Assembly (NCBI GenBank): GCA_963790875.1
Contig: CAWBQT010000016.1
Coordinates: 806,001 to 870,000, forward strand
Length of the DNA: 64,000 bases
DNA from: AP-15 sp963790875
Lineage (GTDB): Bacteria; Pseudomonadota; Alphaproteobacteria; ATCC43930; CGMCC-115725
Reading direction: 5' to 3'
Shown: positions 48,269-58,436 of the stretch, one piece after another
How positions within the stretch are numbered: position 1 is the first letter of the stretch
Layout: each line of letters opens with the position of its first letter
Translations under genes and position numbers: made by a program
The notes under the pieces: model-generated
What the model saw: only the letters and a program-made list of their open reading frames with translations
Databases searched by the model: none
Told to the model about the DNA's origin: nothing

Positions 48269-49354
48269 TCACGCGGCCTTTTCGAGAGCAGCGCTCTTCG
48301 CCTCGATAACCTCCATCAATTCCTCCCAGGATTTGACAAAGGAGGCGGCGCCCTCATCCTGGAGGCGGGCGGCCAAAGCGTCGATGTCGACGCCGGCTGT
48401 GGCGAACTCGGCGAGCACCGCCTCGCAGTCGCCGCCGTCGGCCGGCAGGATGTCGCCAAGCTCGCCGTGATCGGCCAAGGCTTTCAGCGTCGGCTCGGGC
48501 ATCGTGTTGACCGTGAACGGCGCCGCGAGGGCCTTGACGTAGAGAACATCGGAAGCCTCGGGATCCTTGGTTCCGGTGCTCGCCCAGAGGAGGCGCTGCG
48601 GGCGGGCGCCGGCGTTGAAGACGCGCTGCCAGCGCGGCGAACCGAGCAGCTCGCGATAGGCCTTGTAGGTGCGCTTGGCGATGGCGATGCCGAGTTGCCC
48701 GCGCAGCGCCTCGGGCACCTTGCCCATCACCGCCGCGTCCCACCGGCTGATGAACACCGAGGCGACGGAACCGACATCCGGGTTCAGCCCGCCGGCGATC
48801 CGGCGTTCGACGCCGCTCAAGAAAGCTTCCGCCGCCGCAACATACTGCTCGCGCGAAAACAGCAATGTCACGTTCACCGGTATGCCCGCGAAAATTGCCG
48901 CCTCGATCGCCGGCAGACCTTCCGGGGTGCCCGGAATCTTGATCAGGAGGTTCGACCGCTTTGCCCGCGCATGCAGATCGCGGGCCGCGGCAAGCGTGCT
49001 CGCCGTGTCGTGTGCGAGGAGCGGCGACACTTCGAGGGACACCCAGCCGTCCACAGCGTCGGTCCGGTCGTGAACCGGCCGGAAGAGGTCGGCTGCCCGG
49101 GTGAGATCTTCGAGCGCCAGCTCGAAAAACAAGCCCTCGCCCGACTTGCCGTCTCTTCGCTTATCGAGGATCGCAGCATCGTAGGAATTGCTGTTCTTGA
49201 TCGCGTGGTCGAAGATCGTCGGGTTCGAGGTCAGCCCGGTCACCGACAGCTCGTCGATGTAGCGCTCGAGCGTGCCGCTGCTCAGGAGCTCGCGGGTGAT
49301 GTTGTCGAGCCAGATGCTCTGGCCGAGATCATGGAGCTGTTGGGTCGCTTTCAT
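48269..49354 (-). CDS. tal: Transaldolase
   Basis: This 361-residue transaldolase of the longer bacterial type begins MKATQQLHDLGQSIWLDNI. Motifs are LTSNPTIFDHAI, SLEVSPLLAHD and the Schiff-base lysine in LLIKIPGTPEGL. RLLWASTGTKDPEASDVLYV follows. It transfers dihydroxyacetone units between sedoheptulose 7-phosphate and glyceraldehyde 3-phosphate. It lies second in the operon, 76 bases after pgm. Confidence 0.96.
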   Translation of the reverse strand: MKATQQLHDLGQSIWLDNITRELLSSGTLERYIDELSVTGLTSNPTIFDHAIKNSNSYDAAILDKRRDGKSGEGLFFELALEDLTRAADLFRPVHDRTDAVDGWVSLEVSPLLAHDTASTLAAARDLHARAKRSNLLIKIPGTPEGLPAIEAAIFAGIPVNVTLLFSREQYVAAAEAFLSGVERRIAGGLNPDVGSVASVFISRWDAAVMGKVPEALRGQLGIAIAKRTYKAYRELLGSPRWQRVFNAGARPQRLLWASTGTKDPEASDVLYVKALAAPFTVNTMPEPTLKALADHGELGDILPADGGDCEAVLAEFATAGVDIDALAARLQDEGAASFVKSWEELMEVIEAKSAALEKAA

Positions 49355-49430
49355 CTGTCACCTTCGTTGCTGGCCCGCCGACAAGGCGGGACGATCGTAA
49401 CCGGCCCAGATGGACCTGCCGCTGGATCAA

Positions 49431-51101
49431 TCAGGTGTCCTGCGCGCGGATCGGATTGGCGGCGCCGAGCGCATTGTTCACCATCGCGCGGGCTTCGTCG
49501 ACGATGGCATCGAGGTGAGCCTCGTCTTTGAAGCTCTCCGCGTAGATCTTGTAGACGGCCTCGGTGCCAGACGGCCGCGCCGCGAACCAGCCGCTGCGGG
49601 TCGCGACCTTGAGGCCGCCGATCGACGCGCCGTTTCCCGGGGCACGGGTCAACTTTGCCACGATCGGCTCACCGGCCAACTGCTGCTCTGTAACAGCCTC
49701 CGGCGACAGCCGTTCCAACTTCGCCTTCTGCGCCGCCGACGCCGGCGCGTCGATGCGCGTGTAAAGCGCAGTCCCGAACTCCGCCGTCAGCTCACGGTAG
49801 TGTTCCCCGGGGTCCTTGCCGGTGCAGGCGGTGATCTCGGCGGCCAACAGATCCATGATCAGACCGTCCTTATCGGTCGTCCACACCTTGCCGTTCCGCC
49901 GCAAAAAGCTGGCACCGGCGCTTTCCTCGCCGCCGAAGCAGCACGACCCGTCGAACAGACCCGGCACAAACCATTTGAATCCGACCGGCACCTCGGACAG
50001 CCGGCGGCCCAACTTTTCGACGACCCGGTCGATCATGCTGCTGCTGACCAATGTCTTGCCGATCGCGGCCTGCGCCGGCCAATCGGGACGGTGCGTCAGC
50101 AAATATCGGATCGCCACGGCCAAATAATGGTTTGGGTTCATCAGCCCGGCCGACGGCGTGACGATGCCGTGCCGGTCGGAGTCCGGATCGTTGGCGAAGG
50201 CCACCCGGTAGCGATCCTTGAGGCCGACGAGCCGGCTCATCGCGTAGGGGCTGGAGCAGTCCATGCGGATCTTGCCGTCGTAATCGACGGTCATGAACGA
50301 GAAAGTCGGGTCGACCCGAGAATTGACGATCGCGACGTTCACTTTGTAGAGCGTGTTGATCGGCTCCCAGTAATGGACGGCGGCGCCGCCGAGCGGGTCG
50401 ACGGCTAGCTCGAGGCCGGCGGCGCGGATGACCTCCATGTCGACGACATTGCGCAGATCCTCGACATAGGGCTGCACGAAATCGTCCTGGCGCGTCGTGT
50501 CGGCGCCGAGGGCCGCCGCAAACGGGATCCGCTTGACGCCGTTATTTCGGTTCCGCAGCAGTTCATTGGCCCGATTCTCGACCCATTGCGTCACCTCGGT
50601 ATCGGCCGGTCCGCCATGCGGCGGGTTGTATTTGAAGCCGCCGTCCTCCGGCGGGTTGTGCGACGGTGTCACGACGATGCCGTCGGCGAGATGCTCGGTG
50701 CGCGAGCGATTGTGGACAAGGATCGCGTGCGAGATGACCGGGGTCGGCGTCACCCCGTCGGCTCGCTGGATGATCGTGTGCACCGCGTTGGCCGCCAGGA
50801 CTTCGAGCGCCGTCGACTGAGCAGGCCCCGAAAGCGCGTGCGTGTCCTTGCCCATATAGAGCGGGCCGTCGATGCGCCGTGCTTTCCGGTAGTCGCAGAT
50901 CGCCTGCGTGATCGCGAGAATGTGCGCCTCGGTGAACGACCCGCGGAAAGGCGAGCCACGATGCCCGCTGGTGCCGAAGGCGACGCGTTGCTCGGGGTCG
51001 TCGGGATCGGGCCGGCACGCGAAATACTCGCGCTCGAGACGGGCGAGATCGACCAGGATCTCCGGTGGCGCCGGCTTGCCGGCCAAGGGCGAGATCGTCA
51101 T
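49431..51101 (-). CDS. pgm: Phosphoglucomutase (alpha-D-glucose phosphate-specific)
   Basis: This 556-residue enzyme has the phosphoserine loop VTPSHNPPEDGGFKYNPP, the metal loop ANDPDSDRHGIV and CFGGEESAGASFLRR with the sugar-binding Glu/Ser. The SGT phosphate-binding loop ARPSGTEAVYKIY is near the C-terminus. It interconverts glucose 1- and 6-phosphates, linking glycogen/polysaccharide synthesis to the pentose phosphate genes behind it. It is the first gene of the operon. Confidence 0.97.
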   Translation of the reverse strand: MTISPLAGKPAPPEILVDLARLEREYFACRPDPDDPEQRVAFGTSGHRGSPFRGSFTEAHILAITQAICDYRKARRIDGPLYMGKDTHALSGPAQSTALEVLAANAVHTIIQRADGVTPTPVISHAILVHNRSRTEHLADGIVVTPSHNPPEDGGFKYNPPHGGPADTEVTQWVENRANELLRNRNNGVKRIPFAAALGADTTRQDDFVQPYVEDLRNVVDMEVIRAAGLELAVDPLGGAAVHYWEPINTLYKVNVAIVNSRVDPTFSFMTVDYDGKIRMDCSSPYAMSRLVGLKDRYRVAFANDPDSDRHGIVTPSAGLMNPNHYLAVAIRYLLTHRPDWPAQAAIGKTLVSSSMIDRVVEKLGRRLSEVPVGFKWFVPGLFDGSCCFGGEESAGASFLRRNGKVWTTDKDGLIMDLLAAEITACTGKDPGEHYRELTAEFGTALYTRIDAPASAAQKAKLERLSPEAVTEQQLAGEPIVAKLTRAPGNGASIGGLKVATRSGWFAARPSGTEAVYKIYAESFKDEAHLDAIVDEARAMVNNALGAANPIRAQDT

Positions 51102-51199
51102 CGGTGCCTCCTCATTTATGGGCCCGAACCGGCTTTGCGTTCCCGACCTCGTCGAGAGAGGAGTCGAGATCCTTGAAATGGGGTCGTCGCGCGACTGCG

Positions 51200-51480
51200 T
51201 CAGGTCTCAACATGGCGGGGTTCGTTCCACAAGCGGATTGCCGGCTCGGCCGGAGTGTGTTCATAACCGAGCGCGCTGAGGCTCGCCGTGCCGAGTACGA
51301 GCAAACCTCCGCCCGCCACGTCGAGGCCGAGCCAGCGGGCGGCGATTTGCCGCCCGGGCAGCCACCGCGCAAGAGTTGCCGATCCGGCCGCAGCGCATAG
51401 ATCTCGGCCATGCGGCGGCCCTCATATTCACCGTGGTCCCATTCGACGAGATCTCGGTCGTTAGGGTGAGACCCTTCGCG
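51200..51480 (-). pseudogene. Histidine phosphatase family protein, internal deletion
   Basis: On this strand one frame reads DRDLVEWDHGEYEGRRMAEI and then LRPDRQLLRGGCPGG, the middle of the SixA/phosphoglycerate-mutase-like family. After GGCPGG another frame takes over with AARWLGLDVAGGGLLVLGTA and SLSALGYEHTPAEPAIRLWN to a stop at 51200. About 45 residues including the second catalytic HGHFLR histidine are missing at the junction, and the RHGETEW N-terminus was not found. It is a decayed gene just upstream of pgm. Confidence 0.75.
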
Positions 51481-51842
51481 GGTTCTGGCGAAATGCTGAT
51501 CTCCCTGATGTCCCGATCCGAGCGGAAGACCGGTTATGCCTTCTTACGCCTGCTCGGGCTTCAGTTCGATGACGCTCTTCGAGCAGCCATCGGTGTTTAC
51601 CGATTCGTTATTTGGCGCTGCCGCCCGCTCCGATCGCGTCAATCGTTGTGAAATTGTCTTCCGACTGGGTTGCAGCCCGCGAACGGGCCGGCATTCCCAG
51701 GCTGTCGCAGTCGTCGCGCGATCAAGGAAACGGGGAGGCGAGGACCTTGATCGGGCGGCTTCGGCAAGAGACGCAGCTGCCTTGTCCCTCGCCAAGCAAG
51801 TGATTTCCGGTTAAAAGGGGGCCATACAACATTTGGTCGCAC
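51481..51842. other. Intergenic region, no gene recognised
   Basis: About 360 bases between the phosphatase remnant and the aminotransferase. It may hold further decayed phosphatase sequence, but I could not align it. No strong promoter or hairpin is obvious. Confidence 0.35.
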
Positions 51843-53075
51843 ATGGCTGACGATTTCTATCGGATCAAACGTCTTCCTCCGTATGTCTTCGGCGAGGTCA
51901 ACGCGCTGAAGGCGCAGGCGCGCGCCGCCGGCCGGGACGTCATCGACCTCGGGATGGGCAACCCGGACGGTCCGACGCCCCCGCATATCGTCGCCAAGCT
52001 CGTTGAGGCAGTGCAGAACCCGAAGACCCACGGCTATTCGGTGTCGCGCGGCATCGCCGGGTTGCGCCGCGCCTGCGCCGGCTATTACGGGCGTCGCTTC
52101 GGGGTCGAACTCGACCCCGAGCGCGAGGTCATCGTCACCTTGGGGTCAAAGGAAGGGCTCGCCAATCTGGCGCAGGCGATCACCGCGCCCGGCGACATCG
52201 TGCTGGTGCCGAACCCGTGCTACCCGATCCACGCCTTCGGCTTCATCATGGCCGGCGCGTCCGTGCGGCACGTCCCCGTGGGCCCCGAATTCGATTTTCT
52301 CGGCGAATTGAAAAAAGCGGTGCGGCACAGCATCCCAGCGCCGCTGGCGATCGTTCTCAATTTTCCTGCCAATCCGACGGCGCAAACCGTCGATCTCGAT
52401 TTCTACGGCGAGATCATCGCGTTCTGCCGCCGGCACGACATCATCGTGCTGTCGGACCTTGCCTATGCCGAGATCTATTTCGACGGCGAGCCGCCGCCTT
52501 CGATCATGGAGGTACCGGGAGCGCGCGAGATTGCCGTCGAGTTCACCTCGCTCAGCAAGACCTACTCGATGGCCGGCTGGCGGATCGGCTTCGCCGTCGG
52601 CAGTGCCCGGTTGATCGCCGCCTTGGCGCGGGTCAAGTCCTATCTCGATTACGGCGCCTTCACGCCGATCCAGGTCGCCGCAACGGCCGCCTTGAACGGT
52701 CCGCAGGATTGCATCGGCGAGATCCGCGAGCGCTACCGGGCGCGCCGCGACGTGTTGATCGACGGGCTGCACCAAGCCGGTTGGGACATACCCGAACCGC
52801 AGGCGACGATGTTCGCCTGGGCGCCGCTGCCGCCGCAATTCCGCGCGATCGGCAGCCTCGCCTTTTCGAAGCTGCTGCTAGAGCGCGCCAATGTTGCGGT
52901 CTCGCCCGGCATCGGCTTCGGCGAATACGGCGAAGGCTTCGTGCGAATCGCCCTCGTCGAAAACCGGCAGCGGTTGCGGCAGGCGGCCCGCAACATCAAG
53001 ACCTTCCTGTCGAACCGCAACGACATGGCCGGCCTGCGCCGCGGTGAGGGTGCCTGGTCGACCGCGGTCTCGTAG
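51843..53075 (+). CDS. Class I/II aminotransferase (AlaC/DapL-like)
   Basis: This 410-residue protein begins MADDFYRIKRLPPYVFGEVN. PLP-fold motifs are IDLGMGNPDGPTPPHI, VIVTLGSKEGLANLAQAI and LNFPANPTAQTVDLDFYGEI. The cofactor lysine is in SLSKTYSMAGWRIGF. It matches the alphaproteobacterial AlaC/YfdZ group, which transaminates alanine or related amino acids with pyruvate; some relatives are LL-diaminopimelate aminotransferases. The ribosome site is weak. Confidence 0.9.
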   Translation: MADDFYRIKRLPPYVFGEVNALKAQARAAGRDVIDLGMGNPDGPTPPHIVAKLVEAVQNPKTHGYSVSRGIAGLRRACAGYYGRRFGVELDPEREVIVTLGSKEGLANLAQAITAPGDIVLVPNPCYPIHAFGFIMAGASVRHVPVGPEFDFLGELKKAVRHSIPAPLAIVLNFPANPTAQTVDLDFYGEIIAFCRRHDIIVLSDLAYAEIYFDGEPPPSIMEVPGAREIAVEFTSLSKTYSMAGWRIGFAVGSARLIAALARVKSYLDYGAFTPIQVAATAALNGPQDCIGEIRERYRARRDVLIDGLHQAGWDIPEPQATMFAWAPLPPQFRAIGSLAFSKLLLERANVAVSPGIGFGEYGEGFVRIALVENRQRLRQAARNIKTFLSNRNDMAGLRRGEGAWSTAVS

Positions 53076-53156
53076 TCGCCGGCGGCACTTGCCGGCGCGC
53101 CGATCGGCCTGCAGAATTCGCTCGACGGGCATGAAGAGCGGCGGGGCTTGGCAGGG

Positions 53157-54494
53157 ATGACCGGATCGCGGCGACTGCATTTGGGCGCTTTCATGCGCCC
53201 GGTTGGCATCCACACCGCCTGGTGGCGCTATCCCGGCGCCTGGCCCGACGCGAACTTCAACCTGCGCCATCTCGTGCGCTTCGCGCAGACCTTGGAGCGC
53301 GGGCGGTTCGACGCGTTCTTCATGGCCGATCATCTCTCGGTCCTCAACATGCCGATGGCGGCGTTGAAGCGCAGCGCCACTGTCACCTCGTTCGATCCGC
53401 TGACCCTGCTGCCGGCCTTGGCGATGGCGACCGAGCATCTCGGGCTGATCGCCACCGCTTCGACGACCTTCGAGCCGCCCTATCTGATCGCCCGGCGCTT
53501 CGCATCGCTCGACCATATCAGCGGCGGCCGCGCCGGCTGGAACCTGGTCACGACCTCGAACCCCAATTCAGCGCTGAATTTCGGGCTGACCGAGCATATG
53601 GAGCATGGCGAGCGCTATCGCCGGGCCCGCGAATTCTTCGACGTCGTGATCGGATTGTGGGACAGCTGGGCCGACGACGCCTTTGTTCGCGATGTCGAGA
53701 ACGGCGTTTATTTCGACCCCGAACGGCTGCATGTGCTGGATCACGAAGGCGAATTCTTCTCGGTGCGCGGCCCGCTGAACATCGCGCGACCGGTCCAGGG
53801 CTGGCCAGTCATCGTCCAGGCCGGCGCCTCGGAAGCCGGGCGCCAGATCGCCGCCGAGACCGCCGAGGTGATTTTCGCAAGCGGCGGCAACCTCGCCGAC
53901 GCGCAGGCATTCTATGCCGATGTGAAGGGTCGAATGACCAGGCTGGGGCGCGAGCCGGGTCATCTGAAGATCCTGCCGGGGGCCCTTGTCGTCGTCGGCG
54001 ACACTGAGGCCGAGGCGCGCGAAAAGCGCGCCCTGCTCGACAGCCGCGTCCATCCCGACAGTGGTATCGCCTCGCTGTCGATTGCCCTCGGTCACGACGC
54101 TTCGGGGTTCGAACTCGACGGCCCGTTGCCCGACATCCCCGAGAGCAACGCCAGCAAGAGCGGCCGGCAACGGATCATCGACCGGGCCCGCCGCGACAAT
54201 CTGACGGTGCGCGACTTGGCACGAATCGCCGGCAGCTATGGCGGCCTTGCCTTGGTCGGCACGCCGGCGATGATCGCCGACCAGATGGAGGAGTGGCTCT
54301 GGGCCGACGCTTGTGACGGCTTCAACATCATGTTCCCCTATGTGCCGGGCGGACTCGACGACTTCGTCGACCGGGTGGTGCCCGAGCTGCAGCGCCGCGA
54401 CCTTTTCCGCCGCAACTATGAGGGCAAGACCCTGCGGGAGAACCTCGGCTTACCCCGCCCGCCGAACCGCTTTTTCGATCTGCGCGGCTTCTGA
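53157..54494 (+). CDS. FMN-dependent monooxygenase (NtaA/SnaA/DszA family)
   Basis: The ATG at 53157 gives 445 residues; a TTG three codons earlier is possible. The luciferase-like barrel has LGAFMRPVGIHTAWWRYPGA, RFDAFFMADHLSVLN, and GGRAGWNLVTTSNPNSALNF, the diagnostic stretch of this subgroup. The C-terminus GYGFNIMFPYxPGGLDDFVD-type region is present. It uses reduced FMN from a separate reductase to oxidise compounds such as nitrilotriacetate or organosulfur molecules. The actual substrate is unknown. Confidence 0.9.
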   Translation: MTGSRRLHLGAFMRPVGIHTAWWRYPGAWPDANFNLRHLVRFAQTLERGRFDAFFMADHLSVLNMPMAALKRSATVTSFDPLTLLPALAMATEHLGLIATASTTFEPPYLIARRFASLDHISGGRAGWNLVTTSNPNSALNFGLTEHMEHGERYRRAREFFDVVIGLWDSWADDAFVRDVENGVYFDPERLHVLDHEGEFFSVRGPLNIARPVQGWPVIVQAGASEAGRQIAAETAEVIFASGGNLADAQAFYADVKGRMTRLGREPGHLKILPGALVVVGDTEAEAREKRALLDSRVHPDSGIASLSIALGHDASGFELDGPLPDIPESNASKSGRQRIIDRARRDNLTVRDLARIAGSYGGLALVGTPAMIADQMEEWLWADACDGFNIMFPYVPGGLDDFVDRVVPELQRRDLFRRNYEGKTLRENLGLPRPPNRFFDLRGF

Positions 54495-54785
54495 TCGCCG
54501 CTCGCTCCCCGCTCCGATCGAGTCCCGATCGAGGAGGGAGCTCGCTTTCGAAGCCCTCCCCATTGATGAGCTCGATGGGACAGAGTTTGGGAGGGGGTGA
54601 GCACCCGGGCAAGGTGCTCAAAAATCGCTTGAGGCGCGGATTGAGGTTGGCGGCAGCAGTCGTATTGCGCCCCGGCAAGCCATGACGCCGCTTGCGGCTT
54701 TATGCGATCTTAATGTGCCCCCCGGGAAATCGGCATCGCATCTTTATCTGCGCCGACGATAGCCTTGCCCGGAGAAGGGAAATGC
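54495..54785. other. Intergenic region
   Basis: About 290 bases with no gene. Near 54510-54550 GATCGAG and CGATCGAG words form a weak palindrome, and GAGCACCCGGGCAAGGTGCTC at 54598 forms a good hairpin that may end the monooxygenase transcript; AAAAATCG follows. Confidence 0.35.
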
Positions 54786-55004
54786 GTGGGCAGTGCCATG
54801 CATGGCGCAGCTGAGCCAGGTTTTCGTCGGCGCTTTACGTATCGGCGCCGGGGCCCGGGCCTGTCGGAGACCGCCGATGGTCCGCGATTGGCGATCGTGT
54901 ATTGCATTGCCGAACTCGTCATGAACGTCGCCGGACCGCTGTTTTGGGCCGCACTTGTGCTTGCCTTTATAACCGGCGTGCTGGGAGTTGATCTGTTCCG
55001 TTAA
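54786..55004 (+). CDS. Hypothetical small membrane protein
   Basis: From a GTG after GGAGAAGGG, the frame encodes 72 residues: a basic N-terminus and one or two C-terminal membrane segments (LVMNVAGPLFWAALVLAFIT). Codon use is typical of coding DNA here. It has no recognisable family, and start choice is uncertain. Confidence 0.35.
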   Translation: MGSAMHGAAEPGFRRRFTYRRRGPGLSETADGPRLAIVYCIAELVMNVAGPLFWAALVLAFITGVLGVDLFR

Positions 55005-55156
55005 TCAGGGGCGGGGAGGGTCCGGCAACCGGCTCCGGTTATCGGATCCGACTCGGATCGGCCTTTATGGATTATTTACTGCCTCTGTCAAATACTCCTC
55101 TCGAAATCTTATCCGTCGACGGCCTTTTCTAAGCCCGGAGCCGAGGAGGAGTGACG

Positions 55157-55375
55157 GTGAGTCTGATGACGTCCCCTGACTTGCGTGGCGGCGGCAGGCT
55201 CGGGCGAGCGGGTTACGCTACGACCATGAGCCGCGCCGCCGCGCCGCGCAGTTTCGGCAGGATCGGTGCGGCGTTGGATGTGGCGCGGACCCTACTGGTG
55301 CTGACGTTTGTCGGGTCGGGGATCGTGGCGCTTCGCTTTCTCTTGGTACTGGCGCGCGGCGCGATCGGTCATTGA
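55157..55375 (+). CDS. Hypothetical small membrane protein
   Basis: From GTG at 55157, 7 bases after GAGGAGGA, the frame encodes 72 residues with a long hydrophobic helix (VARTLLVLTFVGSGIVALRF). No family is recognised. Spacing excludes the GTG at 55151, which touches the ribosome site. Confidence 0.4.
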   Translation: MSLMTSPDLRGGGRLGRAGYATTMSRAAAPRSFGRIGAALDVARTLLVLTFVGSGIVALRFLLVLARGAIGH

Positions 55376-55407
55376 CGCAAAGGAAAGGGGCCGTCGAGGC
55401 GCATTCG

Positions 55408-55893
55408 ATGAGTTTGTGTCTGCAGATCGTCCACGAACCGGCGGGAAGCTGGAGCGTTCACGGACTGGCGAACCGGCCCGTGGCGTATCTGCCGAGTCTC
55501 GCGGCAAGCGTCGACTACGCGCGTCGGGAATGCGCCGAGGCACCGGCAACGATCGAGTTGATGATCGACGGCTTCTATGCAGTGGTTCATCAGCAAGACG
55601 GCTGGCCGCGCCGGCTCGTTGCGAGCGAGTTCTCCGGGCCTTGCAAGACGCCCGAGGAAATCCTCGAAGCAGGGCGGTTCGTCATTCAAGCGGTGGTGCG
55701 ATCGGGTAGCCGGAAGGCAGCGACATTGATCGTGCTCTACAGGGACGCCGCCGGCTCGGTGGTGCGGTCACGATCATCCTGGTTCATTGCGATCCGCTTC
55801 TGCGCGACGCGGTTGATGACCGCCGCCGCTTCCCGGTTCGTCGCGACGAAGCGCTCGAAATCTCCTTTCCGCAGTACGAGCAGCCGGCAATAG
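55408..55893 (+). CDS. Hypothetical protein, C-terminus uncertain
   Basis: The start MSLCLQIVHEPAGSWSVHGL encodes a globular protein with a regular pattern (IELMIDGFYAVVHQQDGWP). The first 110 residues look genuine. Residues after about 110 read through the reverse strand of the antiporter's cyclic-nucleotide domain and look like noise. The natural stop may have been lost. The function is unknown. Confidence 0.45.
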   Translation: MSLCLQIVHEPAGSWSVHGLANRPVAYLPSLAASVDYARRECAEAPATIELMIDGFYAVVHQQDGWPRRLVASEFSGPCKTPEEILEAGRFVIQAVVRSGSRKAATLIVLYRDAAGSVVRSRSSWFIAIRFCATRLMTAAASRFVATKRSKSPFRSTSSRQ

Positions 55894-58263
55894 GTCAGCG
55901 CCACCACATCCGCCTGCCGCGGCAGACCGGTCAACAGTGCCATTTCACCAAAAAAAGCGCCGCTGCCGAGCCGCACGCCGCGCGCCGCGCGCCGCGCGCC
56001 GGCAGCCTCACCTCGACGGCGCCCGATGCAATAAAGAAGACGGAGTCGCCGTGGCTTCCCTGGCGGATCACGCGCTCGTCCGGCACGGTGAAGCGCGGTC
56101 GCAGCAGTTTTGCGATGCGGTCGAGTTGCCGATCGTCGAGGGCTGAAAGGAGGTCGAGGCGCCGGATCAGGCGATGCGTGTCGAGACCGATGTCGAAGCG
56201 CGGCCGCGGCTCGGCGGCGCGTGCCGCGGCGACGCTGCGCCGCAGCTCCTCATAGAGTTCCTGCGGGATAAGCCCTTCCTCGAACAGGGCCTGATACCGG
56301 CCCATTTCCTGCCGCACGGCTGATTGGCGCAGAAATCTGACTTCGAGCGCCGCGACGTAATCGGGGTATTGGCGGCGCAGAGCATCAAAAGCGTCGCCGA
56401 CGCGCTCGCGGCGCTGGGCGATGATTTCGCCGGCGATTTCCGCGATTCGCTCTCCAAAAACCGGGCCCAACCGCGCGCTGTTGAAGCCTTCGAGCCGCTC
56501 GACCAGGAGACGCGTTACCGACAGCAGTTCGACGCGGTCGGCCAGGCGATCGGCGAGAAAGCGCTGAACGCCGAAATGGCGGTAGACGAAATACGCGATA
56601 CGAAACGCCGGCGAAAAAGTCAGCACTGCTTGTGCCGCGCGGCGATAGCCGAGACGGCCGTCGGCGCGGGCCCCTTCGATAAGCATGTCGGCATTGCGCA
56701 GCAACATCTGCACGATGGCCGATGACGCGATCCGATTGGCGCGGGTTTCGAGGATCAGCACGCGCTCCTGGTTCGCCAGTGCGACGAGCGAGATGGCCAG
56801 CCGGTCGCGCTCCGTCGGCTGCTCTGCCGCATCACGCGCATCGGCCGCCGCGATCCACGCCTCGTAGGGTTCGATGATCTTTTTGACGGTGCTTTGGCCG
56901 AAACCGTGCTCATGCGCCAGGTTGCGCGCCAAATCGCAGACCTCGGTGTAAGAGAGCGCCGGAATGCGGTCGCGCAAGACCTGGTCGCGCGACGACAGAC
57001 GATCGAGCCCGAGAAGGGCGATCACGAGACGCAACGTCGTGCCGTTGATGAACAGCGTAACACGAGGCCGGTGGCCAACACCGCGACAAAGCGTTGCGTT
57101 TGTACCGCGATACCGAGGTTTTCGGTGACGGCGAGGGCGAGAACCAAGGTCAGAGCGCCGCGCAATCCGCCCCATGTCATCGCCAGCTTATCGGCGGCGC
57201 TGATCGGTTGCGTGAGCCGGAAATATTCGAGCGGCGGCAGCAATAGGAACAGCACCAACAAGCGCGCCGTAAACGCCGCCGCTACCAGTATCGCCAGCAG
57301 CGAGAGGTCGCGCAGCCCGACCTCGCCGAGCAGCCGCGGAACGAGAATCGAAGCGAGAACAAAGACCAGGGAGCGCGCCCAGAACGCGATCTGGTCCCAG
57401 AGATCGGCAAGAAACGACCAGTTGTACGGGGTGATCCGGGAACGGCCGAGGCCGCTGACCGTCAATCCCGAGCCGAGGACGGCTACTACCCCGGACACGT
57501 GAAAAAGGCGATCGGCGATGATGAAAACGCCATAGGCAAGGGCCAAGGTCAGCGTGCCTTCGGCGAGGCGATCGTCGCCAAGCCACGGAATGAGCCACAG
57601 CAGGCCTCGCCCGGCGAATAGACCGAGCAACCCGCCACCGACAAACGACAGAAGGAACTCGCCGAGCCCTGCGCCGAAATCCGGCGCGCGAGCGGCGACG
57701 ATCATGCCGAGCAGAACCGCGAACAGGGCGATCGCCGCTGCGTCGTTGAGCAGCGCTTCGCCTTCGACGAGCCGGGTCAAGCGCCCCGGCGCACCGACGT
57801 CGCGAAAGATCGCGATCACCGCGGCGGGATCGGTCGTCGCGACCGCGGCGCCCAGCAGCAAGCATACGACGAGCGGAACGCCGGCGATCGGCCATAACGC
57901 GAAGCCGATCACCGCGGTCGTGACCAGGGTTGCGATGACGGCGAGGAACAGAATCGGCGCCGCGTCATCGATCAGACGCCGCACGTCGGTGGCGATCCCT
58001 GCCTCGAACACCAGAAGCGGCAGAAAGACGTAGATGAACGTCGCCGAGTTGACCGGCAGCCTGGCAAAGGCGTCGGCGAATATGTCCGGCCCGCCCGACC
58101 AGCCGAACCCGGCGGTGACCAGCGGAACGCCGCCAAGCGACACCCCGACGACTCCGAGCAGGACCGGCGGCGGCAGTTTCAGATAGGCGGCGAGCGGCTG
58201 GCAGAGCCCAACGACCGCCAGCAGCATGGCAACGACGAGCAGGACGAAAGCGGTATCGAACAT
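55737..58263 (-). pseudogene. NhaP-type Na+/H+ antiporter with C-terminal cyclic-nucleotide-binding domain, two frameshifts
   Basis: The N-terminal 400 residues are a CPA1 antiporter with about 12 membrane segments, including GAAVATTDPAAVIAIFRD and GEALLNDAAAIALFAVLLG. A missing T in GTGTTACG near 57060 breaks the frame just before LFINGTTLRLVIALLGL. The second frame carries a long cytoplasmic helical region and begins the cNMP domain (LLRPRFTVPDERVIRQGSHG). At a 7-bp repeat near 55977 the frame changes again to GSGAFFGEMALLTGLPRQAD, the cNMP phosphate-binding cassette, and ends at 55737. The intact protein would be about 842 residues. Confidence 0.85.
55977..56001 (-). repeat. 7-bp tandem repeat at the antiporter frameshift
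   Basis: Plus-strand GCCGCGC occurs three times in a row (55977-55997), plus a partial GCCG. It lies within the antiporter's cNMP-binding domain, exactly where the reading frame changes. One additional copy would restore the frame. Confidence 0.8.
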
Positions 58264-58436
58264 CGTGGTCGAAATTTGCCAGGAGCCGAGCGACCCTGCC
58301 CGAACGCAGGCTCGGCCGGTCGGCCGAGCTTACAGAAGGGGCACCGGCGCAGACACCGATCGGCAAGCCGGCAAGCTCGCGCCTTGCTAACCTCGCATTC
58401 TCCTGCGCGCGACCGCGCAACAAGGGCCTGGAACGT

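Noticed and set aside
54495..54600. REP-like element after the monooxygenase gene
   Set aside because: The palindromic words are short and occur only once in the window, so no repeat family can be claimed.
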